Assembly (NCBI RefSeq): GCF_027497495.1
Contig: NZ_CP114205.1
Coordinates: 1,178,001-1,242,000 of the forward strand
Direction of reading: 5' to 3'
DNA length: 64,000 bases
DNA from: Streptomyces tubercidicus
GTDB lineage: Bacteria > Actinomycetota > Actinomycetes > Streptomycetales > Streptomycetaceae
The notes under the pieces are model-generated. The model saw only the letters and a program-made list of their open reading frames with translations. It did not search any database and was not told where the DNA came from. Position 1 is the first letter of the stretch. Every line of letters begins with the position of its first letter. Below, piece by piece: positions 8,092 through 17,090 of this stretch. Both the position numbers and the translations under genes were made by a program.

Positions 8092-9287
8092 GGCGTGGCC
8101 GGTCGCCGGGTGCGATAGGCGGCGGCGCCCTGCCGGTAGCGCTCCGTTTCCTGGGCGAAGTCGGGGAAGTCGGTGCGGTCGCGGTCCCCCGGCCCGAAGA
8201 CGCGCTCCAGTGCCGCTGCGCCGTCACCGGCCGCGGCAGCACGCGCCAGCATGGTCCGCTCGTAGGCGGTGACGGCTTCGTCGAGGGTGTCATGGCGGGC
8301 GACGGCCAGCGCGAGTTCGCAGCCGTCGAGCATGGCGAAGTTGGCGCCGTTGCCGCCGAAGGGGGTCATCAGGTGGGCGGCGTCCCCGAGGAGGGTGACG
8401 CCCGGGGTGTGGGGCCAGGTGTGCGGGGCCGGGAGGACGAACAGCGGCCGGTTGACGTACGGGCCGTCGTTGTCGGTGATCAGGACGAGGAGCCGTTCGT
8501 CCCAGCCCGCGAAGGCCCGGAGCAGCGCGGCGCGTACGGCTTCGGTGTCCTCGGGGTCGACACCGGCGGCGCGGGACGGGTCGGCCTCGTCACGGACGGC
8601 GATATAGGCGCGCACATGCTGGTTGCTGTTGCGCTGGGCGATCAGGCCCTTGTGGTCGCCGGTGGCGAAGACCTGCCCGTCACCGACGAGTTCGGCGACG
8701 GCGGGGTGCGCGGTGTCGACCGCGTCGAAGTGGGCCTCCACGAAGGTCACGCCGGTGTGGACGGGCGTCGCGGCACTGACCAGTGGCCGCACCCGGGACC
8801 AGGCGCCGTCCGCACCGATGACGAGGTCGACGTCCCTGGTGACGCCGTTCTCGAAGGTGAGGCGGTGGGTGCCCGCCGGGCCCGGGGCGGCGGAGGTGAG
8901 GGTGTGGCCCCACTGGATGGTGCCGGGTGTGAGGGACTGCGCCAGCAGGGTGCGCAGTTGGCCGCGGTCGATCTCCGGGGCGGCGTCCTCCGCTCCGACG
9001 GGACGGTAATCGACGAGCACCTCGCCGTGGCGGGTGAGCACGCGCTGCGCCTGCCCCTCGGGCCGGGCCAGGGCATGGAAGTCGTCGAGAAGTCCGGCCT
9101 CCTCCAGGGCGATCTGTCCGGAGTCGGCGTGCAGGTCCAGGGTGCCGCCCTGGTTGCGGGCGTCCGGGGAGGCGTCCCGGTCGTAGACGGTGACGTCGAT
9201 GCCGTGGCGCTGGAGGACGCGGGCGCAGGTCAGACCGCCGGGGCCGGCGCCGATGACGGCGATCTGGGGTGCGGGGGTGGTGGGCAT
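8073..9287 (-). CDS. FAD-dependent aromatic-type monooxygenase
   Basis: A 404-residue flavoprotein of the PHBH/TetX fold. The N-terminal dinucleotide motif AVIGAGPGGLTCARVLQ is at about residues 9-25. The second FAD motif, GDAAHLMTPFGGNGANFAM, lies near residue 300. The DG-type motif VIGADGAWSRVRP lies between them. Such enzymes hydroxylate aromatic or polyketide substrates with NAD(P)H, and TetX-like members inactivate tetracyclines. The closest look is to the TetX-like branch, but substrate is not decided. The ATG at 9287 has GAGGAG nearby; the frame stays open to 9596 without a better start. It diverges from a TetR gene over a perfect inverted repeat, so it is probably repressed by that regulator. 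Confidence 0.85.
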   Translation of the reverse strand: MPTTPAPQIAVIGAGPGGLTCARVLQRHGIDVTVYDRDASPDARNQGGTLDLHADSGQIALEEAGLLDDFHALARPEGQAQRVLTRHGEVLVDYRPVGAEDAAPEIDRGQLRTLLAQSLTPGTIQWGHTLTSAAPGPAGTHRLTFENGVTRDVDLVIGADGAWSRVRPLVSAATPVHTGVTFVEAHFDAVDTAHPAVAELVGDGQVFATGDHKGLIAQRNSNQHVRAYIAVRDEADPSRAAGVDPEDTEAVRAALLRAFAGWDERLLVLITDNDGPYVNRPLFVLPAPHTWPHTPGVTLLGDAAHLMTPFGGNGANFAMLDGCELALAVARHDTLDEAVTAYERTMLARAAAAGDGAAALERVFGPGDRDRTDFPDFAQETERYRQGAAAYRTRRPATPQTPLS

Positions 9288-9479
9288 GGGTGGCTCCTCT
9301 GTGGTTTCGGGTGGGGTGGGGCGCGTGGGTATCCGTCGACCCGCCGAGGGTCCGGCCTGGGGCGTCAACGGGCTTACGGATGCGGCGAGTTCAGGTTCGC
9401 GGTGACGTTCGCGGTGGCACCGGAGCCAACCGGTGCCGCGACGCCTCCGCCCTACCCCTCGGCCCATCCAGAAGAGCAC

Positions 9480-9520
9480 ACCGATTGAAAAAGTGCAACG
9501 AGTCAACTTTTTCAATCGGT
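9480..9520. promoter_or_regulatory. Perfect 15-bp inverted repeat, probable TetR operator
   Basis: ACCGATTGAAAAAGT (9480-9494) and ACTTTTTCAATCGGT (9506-9520) are exact reverse complements separated by 11 bases. The repeat lies between the monooxygenase (minus) and the TetR gene (plus), over the likely promoters of both. It is AT-rich against a GC-rich background. Inference: the operator of the adjacent repressor. Confidence 0.8.
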
Positions 9521-9543
9521 CAACAAGAGGGTAGGGTGAAGCC

Positions 9544-10188
9544 GTGAGTGAGACGACATCGCCCATGGGCCGCCGCGAGCGCAAGAAGGCCGCCACCCGC
9601 CAGTCACTGGCCGACGCGGCACTGCGGCTGTTCCTGGAACGCGGCTACGACCAGGTCAGCATCAAGGACATCGCCGAGGCCGCCGATGTCTCCACCACGA
9701 CCCTCTTCAAGCACTTCCCCGGCAAGGAAGCCCTGGTCTTCGACGCGGACAGCGACCACGAAGCCGCCCTGGTCGCCGCCGTCCGCGAGCGCCCCGACGG
9801 CCGTTCCGTCCCCGCCGCCCTGCGGGACCACATCCTGCGCAGCCATCTCGACACCCTCACCGACCCCGCGTTCGCCCGGTTCAGACAGCTCGTCATGAAC
9901 ACACCGGCGCTCCGCGACTACGGCCACCGCATGTGGATGCGGCACGAAACCGCTCTCGCCCAGGCCATCGCCGCCGACAGCGGCGCCCCCGAGGACGACC
10001 CGTCCTGCACCGCACTCGCACACTTCGCCCTCGAAGCACTCACCCTCGCCCGGCACCAGGCCGACCCCCGCGCAGCCCTCAACGCGGCCTTCGACCTCCT
10101 GGAACGCGGCTGGCACCCACCCGCCCGGCGCGCCGCCAGGAAATCGGAGCGGGGCGCCGCCCGGGACTCGGAGCGCGCCGCCGAATAA
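9544..10188 (+). CDS. TetR family transcriptional repressor
   Basis: A 214-residue TetR-type regulator. The N-terminal helix-turn-helix spans about residues 10-60 (ATRQSLADAALRLFLERGYD, then IKDIAEAADVSTTTLFKHFP). The ligand-binding C-terminal part has no family-specific mark. A basic Arg/Ala-rich end (PPARRAARKSERGAARDSE) is unusual but plausible. The GTG at 9544 is preceded by TAGGGT and six bases, matching a leaderless transcript whose first base is the start codon. It probably represses the divergent flavin monooxygenase and itself through the inverted repeat at 9480-9520. Confidence 0.9.
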   Translation: MSETTSPMGRRERKKAATRQSLADAALRLFLERGYDQVSIKDIAEAADVSTTTLFKHFPGKEALVFDADSDHEAALVAAVRERPDGRSVPAALRDHILRSHLDTLTDPAFARFRQLVMNTPALRDYGHRMWMRHETALAQAIAADSGAPEDDPSCTALAHFALEALTLARHQADPRAALNAAFDLLERGWHPPARRAARKSERGAARDSERAAE

Positions 10189-10191
10189 GCG

Positions 10192-10608
10192 TCAGACGGC
10201 AGGCCCGGCGGGCTCCTGGCCGGGACCGGCGGACTCTGAGCCGAGGCCGGCGGGCTCCCGGCCGAGAAACGCCGCGACGGTCCGGGTGAAGCGGCGCGGG
10301 TCGTCGAGCCAGGGGTAGTGACCGGCGCCCGGCTGAACGACCAGTTCGGCTCCGGGGATCAGCTTCGCGATCTCCGCGGCGATACGGGGAAGCGGGCCGC
10401 TGTCCAGTTCGCCGGCGAGCAGCAGGACCCGTGCGTCCAGGGCCGCGACGGCGGCGCGCGCCTCGTCGGGGGCGAAGGCACCACAGGACGCGTAGCTGTC
10501 CGCGGCCTCGTCGTTGGTTTGTGCCACCTCGGCCGCGGCGTGCGCCTGCGCTGCCGCGTCCCAACGGCCGTAGGGAGGGCTTCGACATCGGCGATCTGCC
10601 GGTCGCAG
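10192..10608 (-). pseudogene. Alpha/beta hydrolase remnant (internal deletion and frameshift)
   Basis: The last 135 or so residues read as the C-terminal part of an alpha/beta hydrolase: YGRWDAAAQAHAAAEVAQT (lid region), LDARVLLLAGELDSG (strand before the acid residue) and VVQPGAGHYPWLDDPRRF with the catalytic His. Upstream of the lid, at about 10574-10607 and in another frame, a short piece reads CDRQIADVEAL, which resembles the helix before the nucleophile elbow. The elbow with the catalytic Ser, and everything N-terminal, is missing. The junction is near 10573, so the gene has lost its core and reading frame. Confidence 0.6.
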
Positions 10609-10658
10609 CCCCATGCGGGCCTCCGGCTACCTCGGCGATCTCGGCGGGCCGTACGAGC

Positions 10659-11834
10659 TCACCGGTCCGCGGCGAGCCCCACATCGGTGGCGGACACCGC
10701 CGGCGGCCAGGCGGGCCAGCCATGGACGGGTGGTACTGCGATCGCCCGCCACCACGGATAGACGGCGACCGGCTCGGCGGGTTCGAAGGGCTCGCCCGGT
10801 CTGGGGTGGGCCGTGCTGACGCCGGACTTGCGGCCGGCGGCCAGCGTCCGTTCGGCCGGCTCCGCCCAGGGGTGCGGTGCGAGGTTGAACGTGCCCCAAT
10901 GGATCGGCAGCAGCACGCCCTGCGGCTCACCGCCCTGGAGGTCCAGGTGGGACCGGACGCCCTCTTCCGGGGTCATGTGGATGTCCGGCCAGAAGTCGGA
11001 GTACGCGCCGATCTGGATCATCGTGGCATCGAACGGGCCGTGTGCGGCGGCGATTTCCGCGAAGCCGGAGAAGTAGCCGGTGTCGCCGCTGTGGTAGATC
11101 CGGTGCTCGGGCCCCGCGACCACCCAGGAGGCCCAGAGGGTGTGCTGCGGGCCCCGCAGCCCGCGACCGCAGAAGTGCTGGGCGGGGGTGGCCGTGAGGG
11201 TCAGGCCGCCGACGCGGGTGGACTCGTGCCAGTCGAGCTCGGTGATCCGCTCCGCGGGCACACCCCAGAATTCCAGGTCGGCGCCGACGCCGAGCGGGAC
11301 GACGAAGGCCGCCCCGGTCCCGGCCAGACCCTGGACCGTCTCCATATCGAGATGGTCGTAGTGGTCGTGCGAGATCACCACGGCATCGACCGGGTCCAGC
11401 TCGTCCAGTGCGAGCGGTACCGGGTGCAGCCGCTGGGGACCGGCCCAAGTGAACGGCGAACAGCGCTCGCCCCAGACCGGATCGAAGAGCACCCGCTGCC
11501 CGTCTATCTCTGCCAGCACGCTCGAATGGCCCATCCAGGTGAGCCGCAGCCCGGAAGCGGGCGGCCGGCCCCAGTCCGCTGCGGTCGGACGGTACACCGG
11601 GATCCGGCCGACCGGCGCCCGGCGCAGCCGGCCCTCCCGGCTCAGCTGGGTACGGGCCATCGGCAGCGCGGAGCCGTGCAGCAGCTGCCTGGTCGGCACG
11701 GGATTGCGGAACTGGCCGTCCACGAACTGGGGCGACCTGCGCATCCTGGCCAGCCGCTCCCCGGTGGGTGCGATACCGAAGCTCGCGGGCCGCAGCGCGG
11801 ACAGCAGCGTGCGGCGGGTTCGGGAACCGGTCAC
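10659..11834 (-). CDS. MBL-fold metallohydrolase, UlaG/NAPE-PLD-like
   Basis: A 391-residue metallo-beta-lactamase-fold hydrolase. The metal site motif ISHDHYDHLD, the later GDTGYFSGF and the C-terminal IHWGTFNLAPHPW are the pattern of the UlaG/NAPE-PLD group, which act on phosphodiester or lactone substrates. LTWMGHSSVLAEIDGQRVLF opens the fold; about 85 residues precede it. The GTG at 11834, with GGAGGT just upstream, is chosen. The open frame continues to 12206 with composition typical of noise. It ends about 50 bases before the hydrolase remnant. Confidence 0.82.
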   Translation of the reverse strand: MTGSRTRRTLLSALRPASFGIAPTGERLARMRRSPQFVDGQFRNPVPTRQLLHGSALPMARTQLSREGRLRRAPVGRIPVYRPTAADWGRPPASGLRLTWMGHSSVLAEIDGQRVLFDPVWGERCSPFTWAGPQRLHPVPLALDELDPVDAVVISHDHYDHLDMETVQGLAGTGAAFVVPLGVGADLEFWGVPAERITELDWHESTRVGGLTLTATPAQHFCGRGLRGPQHTLWASWVVAGPEHRIYHSGDTGYFSGFAEIAAAHGPFDATMIQIGAYSDFWPDIHMTPEEGVRSHLDLQGGEPQGVLLPIHWGTFNLAPHPWAEPAERTLAAGRKSGVSTAHPRPGEPFEPAEPVAVYPWWRAIAVPPVHGWPAWPPAVSATDVGLAADR

Positions 11835-12202
11835 GGCACCTCCATGGTCAGGGCAGTCGCGAAGTGAACGGGCCGCATGGGCGGTGGGTTCCGGCACACC
11901 GCGCCACTCGGCGCCGCCGTACGGTTTCCGCACCACGACACCCGGACTCAACACCATCACCCGCAGACTGAAACCGCGCGACCGGCCGTCGCATTCCTGG
12001 CGGGCGGTGTGTCCTTTCCCGGGCCTGCCGGGGGTGCCTTTCGGCCCGGCCACCGGGACGGGTCCATTGCGGTGACGGGTGGGGGCATGGCGGGAGCGGG
12101 CGTGCCGGGGGCCGGGGACGGGAACCGGCGGTGGGGCGTGGCCCGTACGGTCGCCTGTCCCCTCGCCTCGGCCGCTTCGGACCCGCGCCCCGCCCCGGAG
12201 GA
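11835..12202. other. 368-bp stretch without a recognisable gene
   Basis: It lies between two minus-strand genes. Several frames are open but none has a start signal or recognisable product. I see no strong hairpin. It presumably holds the promoter of the metallohydrolase gene. Confidence 0.5.
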
Positions 12203-13084
12203 TCACCGCTGCCGTCCGAACTCCATCACCACATGATCCTCAACTGGCCGGTAGCCGAGCCGCCCATAGAGGGCATTGCTGGTGGGGTTGCCGAGGTCCG
12301 TGAAGAGCACCAGCTCCGGCCCGCCGGCGTCCCGGGCGGCACGGGAGAGGGCGGCGGTCACCGCCCCCGCGTAGCCGCGTCCGCGCAGCTCGGGCGGGGT
12401 GTAGACGGGGGTGATACGGGTCATGCCGGAGAGCGTGGGGGTGCGGCCGGCCAGCGAAACCGGACGGCTCGCGGTCTCCCAGAGCAGGCAGCGCCCGCCC
12501 GCGATCCGCTCGTCGACCGCACGTGTACGGGACGCCGAGCCGCCGGTCTCCGCGGCGAAGGCGGTGAACCAGTCGAGCAGGAGTCCCCGGTCGGCGGTCG
12601 TGGCGGTCCGGGCCCTACCAGGCGGCGCGGGCGCCGGTGGGGTCAGTTCGCCCAGCCGGTAGAGGCGATGGCGCCCCGTGACGGTCACCGGGCCGCCGTG
12701 CCGCCGCTGCCAGGCGCCCGCGGCCGCCTCCACCGCCGCCCGACGCCCGTTCACCCCCGGAATCCCGAGCCCTTCGGCCGTCAATGCCGCCATCAGCGCG
12801 GCCGCCGCCTCGTCCGGCATCGGCGAGAGCAGCACCGGACGCGGCGGCGTCCACACGAACGCGGCCCCGACATCGGCCCGCCCGTCCGGCCCGTCCGACC
12901 CGTCACGTGCATCCGGCCGCCACCACCCGAACAGCGGCGCATCATCCCCGTACGCATCGGTGCCGATCGACCGCAGAGCGGCGGTCACCGACAGCAGCAC
13001 CGTATGCACGGTCGGCCGGGCCCGCAGGAACGCGCCTGCGGCCCTGTCATATACCGCGAGGTCGCGGGTTGTTGTCCACGTCAT
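12203..13084 (-). CDS. GNAT family N-acetyltransferase
   Basis: A 293-residue acetyltransferase. The acetyl-CoA binding motif A is clear near residue 225: ITPVYTPPELRGRGYAGAVT, with the Q/RxxGxG/A pattern at RGRGYA. ELVLFTDLGNPTSNALYGRL and then GYRPVEDHVVMEFG complete motif B. The N-terminal half (about 150 residues) is a less conserved extension found in Streptomyces relatives. Acceptor substrate unknown. Starts at the ATG at 13084. Confidence 0.85.
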   Translation of the reverse strand: MTWTTTRDLAVYDRAAGAFLRARPTVHTVLLSVTAALRSIGTDAYGDDAPLFGWWRPDARDGSDGPDGRADVGAAFVWTPPRPVLLSPMPDEAAAALMAALTAEGLGIPGVNGRRAAVEAAAGAWQRRHGGPVTVTGRHRLYRLGELTPPAPAPPGRARTATTADRGLLLDWFTAFAAETGGSASRTRAVDERIAGGRCLLWETASRPVSLAGRTPTLSGMTRITPVYTPPELRGRGYAGAVTAALSRAARDAGGPELVLFTDLGNPTSNALYGRLGYRPVEDHVVMEFGRQR

Positions 13085-13147
13085 GCCCCACCCTCCGCCG
13101 AGCCGCCCGTCGGCCGCACCCCCTTTTCCCGGGGCGCAGTGGCGACA

Positions 13148-14554
13148 TCAGATCGCTTCGATGGCCACGGGCGGGCTGGGCAGAGCCGGGTGGCGGGGCA
13201 GGAAGACGGTGCGCAGGGCGATCTGCGGGGCGACGAGACGGGTGGGGGGCGCGGTGAGGCTCAAGACGTCCCGGAAGGCCGCGCCGACGACCGGGTCGAT
13301 GGCGGCGCGGGCGGCCAGCCGGTCGAGGTACCACGAGGACAGCCGCTCCCCGAGGCCCGCCGTGGCGTCGTCGGGGCTCGCGTACGGGCGGTCCGCGCCG
13401 ACCGCGGTGAGCCAGGCGGGCTCCACGGTGCGGGCCACCGCCCGCTGCGCCTCGGCGGTGACCCCGGGGCGCAGACCGCCGCCGGCCGCGAGCGTGCCGC
13501 TCACGGCCAGCGCGCCCAGGGCGGCGACCGACATGCCCTGCCCGTAGATGGGGTTGAAGGTGCAGGCGGCGTCCCCCAGGACGAGGAGCCCTTCGGGCAG
13601 GGCACCGGGCCGTTCGAAGTGCCGGCGGCGGTTGCGGGTGTCTCGGAAGGCGTGCACCGGCGACTGCGGTTCGGCCTGGGCGAGCAGTTCATGGATGTAC
13701 GGGTCGCCGACGGTGGCGCTGAAGGCGGTGAACTCCGCGGCGTCCGTGGGCGGGTGGTCCCCGCGCACCCCGGAGAGGATCGCCAGCCAATTGCCGTCCT
13801 CGACGGGGACATACGCCGCACCGCGCGGGCACTCGGGCCAGCCCGGGATGGTGACCCCCGCGTCCGGTGCCGTATCGGGGTCCTTGGGGCGGTACATCCG
13901 GGTGGCGTAGGCGAGCCCCGCGTCCACGGACTCCTCCTGCGGTGCGGACCGGCCCAGTTCGGCGAACCACTGCGGGGCGCGGGAACCGCGGCCGGAGGCG
14001 TCCACGACGAGCCCGGCCGACAGCTCCCGCTCGGAGCGCCCGCCCCGCGCACCGTCCCGGGACCGCACCCGGACCCCGGTCACCTGCCCGGCGTCCCCGG
14101 TCAGCCCGGTGGCCTCGGTCGCTTCGAGAACCTCGACCCGGGTGGCCGACTCTGCCGCCGCCCGCAGCGCGCGCTCGCGTACGACGGAGTCCAGCACCGG
14201 CCGGGTGACGCTGAGGCTGCGATGACGGCGCTCGTCGAAGCGGCGCTGCCAGCCGGTGGGGGTACGGGTGAGCAGATCGCGCGACAGATACAGGCCGCGG
14301 GCGCCCGCTTCGCCGAGCGCGGCGACCGTGCCGGGCAGCAGCTCCTCCATGGCGAGGCTGCCACCGCTCAACAGGACGTGCAGATGGCGGGCCTGCGGGA
14401 CGCCCTTGCGGAAGGCGCGCCCCTCCGGATAGCGGTCGCGCTCGACGACGGTGACCGTCTCGACGTGCCCGAGCAGGGCGGTGACGGCCAGCATCCCGGC
14501 GAGGCCGCCACCGATCACGATCGCGCCGCGCCCGCCATTGGAGTGCTCTGTCAC
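13148..14554 (-). CDS. FAD-dependent oxidoreductase (epoxidase/hydroxylase-like)
   Basis: A 468-residue flavoprotein. The Rossmann motif IVIGGGLAGMLAVTALLGHV starts near residue 11 and is followed by VERDRYPEGRAFRKGVPQA. The second FAD motif, GDAACTFNPIYGQGMSVAAL, is near residue 320. The RKGVPQARHLHVLL segment is typical of squalene-epoxidase-like or geranylgeranyl-reductase-like FAD enzymes common in secondary metabolism. No pathway partners are adjacent, so the substrate is open. The GTG at 14554 is chosen over the open frame to 14785; GAGG lies five bases upstream. Confidence 0.8.
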   Translation of the reverse strand: MTEHSNGGRGAIVIGGGLAGMLAVTALLGHVETVTVVERDRYPEGRAFRKGVPQARHLHVLLSGGSLAMEELLPGTVAALGEAGARGLYLSRDLLTRTPTGWQRRFDERRHRSLSVTRPVLDSVVRERALRAAAESATRVEVLEATEATGLTGDAGQVTGVRVRSRDGARGGRSERELSAGLVVDASGRGSRAPQWFAELGRSAPQEESVDAGLAYATRMYRPKDPDTAPDAGVTIPGWPECPRGAAYVPVEDGNWLAILSGVRGDHPPTDAAEFTAFSATVGDPYIHELLAQAEPQSPVHAFRDTRNRRRHFERPGALPEGLLVLGDAACTFNPIYGQGMSVAALGALAVSGTLAAGGGLRPGVTAEAQRAVARTVEPAWLTAVGADRPYASPDDATAGLGERLSSWYLDRLAARAAIDPVVGAAFRDVLSLTAPPTRLVAPQIALRTVFLPRHPALPSPPVAIEAI

Positions 14555-14938
14555 CCTTGCCTCGCTCCCCCGACGGCGTGGTACGGCCGCCGTACGGCCC
14601 ACTCGTTTCTCTCCCCGGACCGGCCAGCCCGGGGAGCACCTGGGCACCGTCCGCAGAACCTGATGATCGTTGGCGACAGCCTTCAGGGCGCCCAGCAGCC
14701 GCGTCAACGGCCCTTTCCGCCAATGTTCCTGGTGCCCTCGGCCGTTCTCGCCGTCATCCTGCGTCGCCCGTTCACCCTTGGCCACAGAACACCGGCCGGG
14801 CTCCGTGCGTGCCCTCCCCTTCCCGTGTCACCGCCATCCCTGACATCCCGTCATGGGACGAGCCTGCGTCTAGACTCCCGGCAGCGGATGCACCCCGTCC
14901 GCAAAACGGTCTCACCAGCAAGGGATTCAGGGACGCTT
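14555..14938. other. 384-bp divergent region between FAD enzyme and PfkB kinase
   Basis: No gene is recognised. TAGACT at 14871-14876 could be a -10 element for the kinase gene, whose ribosome-binding site AGGGA lies just before 14939. No inverted repeat stands out. Confidence 0.45.
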
Positions 14939-15934
14939 GTGACATTCCAGCAGGATTCTGAGCCGTATGACGCCTATGACGTACTCGTCGTCGGCGGGTC
15001 GGGCGTGGACACTCTTGTGTCGGTCGGCGCGCTGCCCGTGCCGCTCGCCGATTCCTATCCGGTCCCGCCGCTGCACGAAGGCGCCGGGCACACCGGCACC
15101 GGTGTCGCGCTCGGCTGTGCCGCGCTCGGGCTCACCACCGGGTTCGTGGACTTCATCGGCGACGACCATCCGGGCACGCTGGTCCGTGAGCGGCTGGCCG
15201 GCAGCGGTGTCGACTTCCGGCCGCTGATCTCACCGCACGGCACCCGCCGGGCCGTCAGCCTCGTCGCTCCGGACGGCCGCCGGATGTCGTTCTACGACGC
15301 CCGCGACCCGGCCGAGCTGCGGATGCCGCCCGAGCACTATCTGCCTCCGCTGCGCCGCGCCCGGCACGTCCATGTGTCGATCATGAACTTCGCCCGTTTC
15401 CTGTACGACGACATCGAGGCGCTGGGCCTGCCCGTCTCCACGGATCTGCACGACTGGGACGGGCTGACGGACCATCACCGGGAGTTCGCCCTCCGCTCCG
15501 ACCTGGTGTTCCTCAGTACCGCCGGGGCGGGCGAACGGATCGCGTCGGTGATGCGGGAGATCCTGCACGAGGGGCGCGCCCAAGCGGTGATCGCCACGGC
15601 CGGGGCGGGCGGCGCCTACCTCCTCAGCGCCGACGACCGCACCCCGCGTCTGGTGCCGGCCGTGGTCCCGCCCGGCCCCGTCGTGGACAGCAGTGGCGCG
15701 GGCGACGCGTTCACCAGCGGATTCCTCTACGGCAGGCTGGCCGGCCGGGACCTGGAGGAGTGTGCGCGGCTGGGCGCCGTCGCGGGGGCCCATGCCTGTA
15801 CCTCGCGCGGCACGCATACCGACCTCATCGGACGGGAGGAGCTGCACGCGGCCCTCGGCCCGGCGCCGCAGGCCACCGTCACGGCGGCACCGGGCGCCCC
15901 GGCCGGTCAGCTCTTGCGGCCCACTCCCCCGTAG
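14939..15934 (+). CDS. PfkB family carbohydrate/nucleoside kinase
   Basis: A 331-residue ribokinase-fold kinase. The N-terminal strand DVLVVGGSGVDTLVSVGALP and the substrate-lid region EGAGHTGTGVALGCAALGL precede the ATP and anion-hole motif VVDSSGAGDAFTSGFLYGR near residue 257, with the catalytic Asp in GAGD. The sugar or nucleoside is unknown. The GTG at 14939 has AGGGA six to seven bases upstream; the frame is open far upstream (to 12131) but that is coding-strand shadow. The 3' end overlaps the convergent methyltransferase gene by 28 bases. Confidence 0.85.
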   Translation: MTFQQDSEPYDAYDVLVVGGSGVDTLVSVGALPVPLADSYPVPPLHEGAGHTGTGVALGCAALGLTTGFVDFIGDDHPGTLVRERLAGSGVDFRPLISPHGTRRAVSLVAPDGRRMSFYDARDPAELRMPPEHYLPPLRRARHVHVSIMNFARFLYDDIEALGLPVSTDLHDWDGLTDHHREFALRSDLVFLSTAGAGERIASVMREILHEGRAQAVIATAGAGGAYLLSADDRTPRLVPAVVPPGPVVDSSGAGDAFTSGFLYGRLAGRDLEECARLGAVAGAHACTSRGTHTDLIGREELHAALGPAPQATVTAAPGAPAGQLLRPTPP

Positions 15935-16812
15935 AAAATGGTGTTGTTGAGTTCCTCCGGGTCGGGCACCGGGCCGTCCGGCCGCCACAGCGGGACCCGT
16001 ACGACACCCGGCTCCAGCGGGGCGAACGGCCCGAAGAGCGGCTCGATCTCGGTCTTCGTCCGCAGGTTGAGGGTGGCGGTGGCGCTCTTGTAGACGTTCA
16101 CCACGCCATCGCGCGCCCGCTCGTCCGTGCGGCCGGCCGGGTAGGCCGCATAGGGCTCACCGGTGGCATGCGTCAGGACGAGATGGCTGCCCGCGGGGAG
16201 CGCGTCGGCGAGGGTGGCGATGAGCGCGGCGGGGTCCTCGTCGTCCCGGATGAAGTGCAGTACGGCCACCAGCAGCAGCGCCACCGGCTGACCGAAGTCG
16301 ATCAGCTCCCGGACGGTGGGGTGGTCCAGCAGCGCCTCGGGGTCGCGGACATCGCCGAGCACGAATCCGGTGCGGTCGGTGTTGGTCAGCCGGGCCCCGG
16401 CGTGGGTGGCGACGATCGGGTCGTTGTCGACGTAGACCACGCGGGTGTCGGGGGCGGTCTCGCGGGCCACCTCATGGGTGTTGGGCGAGGTGGGGATGCC
16501 GGTGCCGATGTCGATGATCTGGCGGATACCGCCGGCGACCAGCTCGCGCACCGCCCGCCGCATGAACGCGCGGTTGGCGCGGGCGCTGAGCCGTACCTGG
16601 GGGTGGACCTCGATGACGCGTTCCGCAGCCACCCGGTCGACCTCGTAGTTGTCCCAGCCGCCGAGGTAGTAGTCGTACATCCGGGCGGGGTGCGGGCGGC
16701 TGGTGTCGATCTCCGCTACCGAGAAGCCCGAGTGCTCGGGCCCCGGGGCGTACGGTCCGATCTCCGGGACCTCGTCGTCCGGCGCCCCCTGGGATATACC
16801 CTGCTCGCTCAT
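15907..16812 (-). CDS. SAM-dependent methyltransferase, DUF574 (Methyltransf_19) type
   Basis: A 301-residue protein of a family abundant in Streptomyces. ARMYDYYLGGWDNYEVDR is the family signature near residue 45. The SAM-binding glycine motif is QIIDIGTGIPTSPNTHEVA, then VVYVDNDPIVATHA. Despite the fold, no substrate is established. The ATG at 16812 overlaps the stop of the DUF397 gene by 4 bases, so it belongs to the WhiJ-like regulatory operon upstream. Confidence 0.85.
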   Translation of the reverse strand: MSEQGISQGAPDDEVPEIGPYAPGPEHSGFSVAEIDTSRPHPARMYDYYLGGWDNYEVDRVAAERVIEVHPQVRLSARANRAFMRRAVRELVAGGIRQIIDIGTGIPTSPNTHEVARETAPDTRVVYVDNDPIVATHAGARLTNTDRTGFVLGDVRDPEALLDHPTVRELIDFGQPVALLLVAVLHFIRDDEDPAALIATLADALPAGSHLVLTHATGEPYAAYPAGRTDERARDGVVNVYKSATATLNLRTKTEIEPLFGPFAPLEPGVVRVPLWRPDGPVPDPEELNNTIFYGGVGRKS

Positions 16813-17087
16813 GCCGTCCTCCGTTCGGTGCGGCGGCCCGGCGCCGCGGCCAGCAGGAAGTCGGCGTGGCCGGCCTTCGCCCCCTCGATGAAGCTCACCA
16901 TCTCGCGGTGGGTGTAGATCAGGGCCGGGCCGTCCGGGTCGGTCGACTGCCGCAGCGCTATCCGGCCGTCCCCCAGCCGCATGGCCTCGACGCACTCGCC
17001 CCCGTTTCCGCCGCTCCACGGCTTGTGCCAGCCCTCGGTGCCCAGTTCCGTGGCGGGCATGCCGTTGTAGATACGTATGCGATCCAT
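16809..17087 (-). CDS. DUF397 small protein, partner of the WhiJ-like regulator
   Basis: A 92-residue acidic-type DUF397 protein. The hallmark is WHKPWSGGNGGECVEAMRL, and IALRQSTDPDGPALIYTHRE and EGAKAGHADF follow, as in the family. DUF397 genes almost always accompany XRE/DUF5753 regulators and a HATPase protein in the paralogous whiJ-like loci of Streptomyces. It lies three bases after the regulator's stop and overlaps the methyltransferase start, so the three are one transcription unit. Confidence 0.85.
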   Translation of the reverse strand: MDRIRIYNGMPATELGTEGWHKPWSGGNGGECVEAMRLGDGRIALRQSTDPDGPALIYTHREMVSFIEGAKAGHADFLLAAAPGRRTERRTA

Positions 17088-17090
17088 GGT

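Noticed and set aside
12131-15934. Single 1267-codon plus-strand open frame
   Set aside because: Most of it is antisense to the GNAT and FAD-oxidoreductase genes, and only the last 332 codons (PfkB kinase) have family motifs and a ribosome-binding site.
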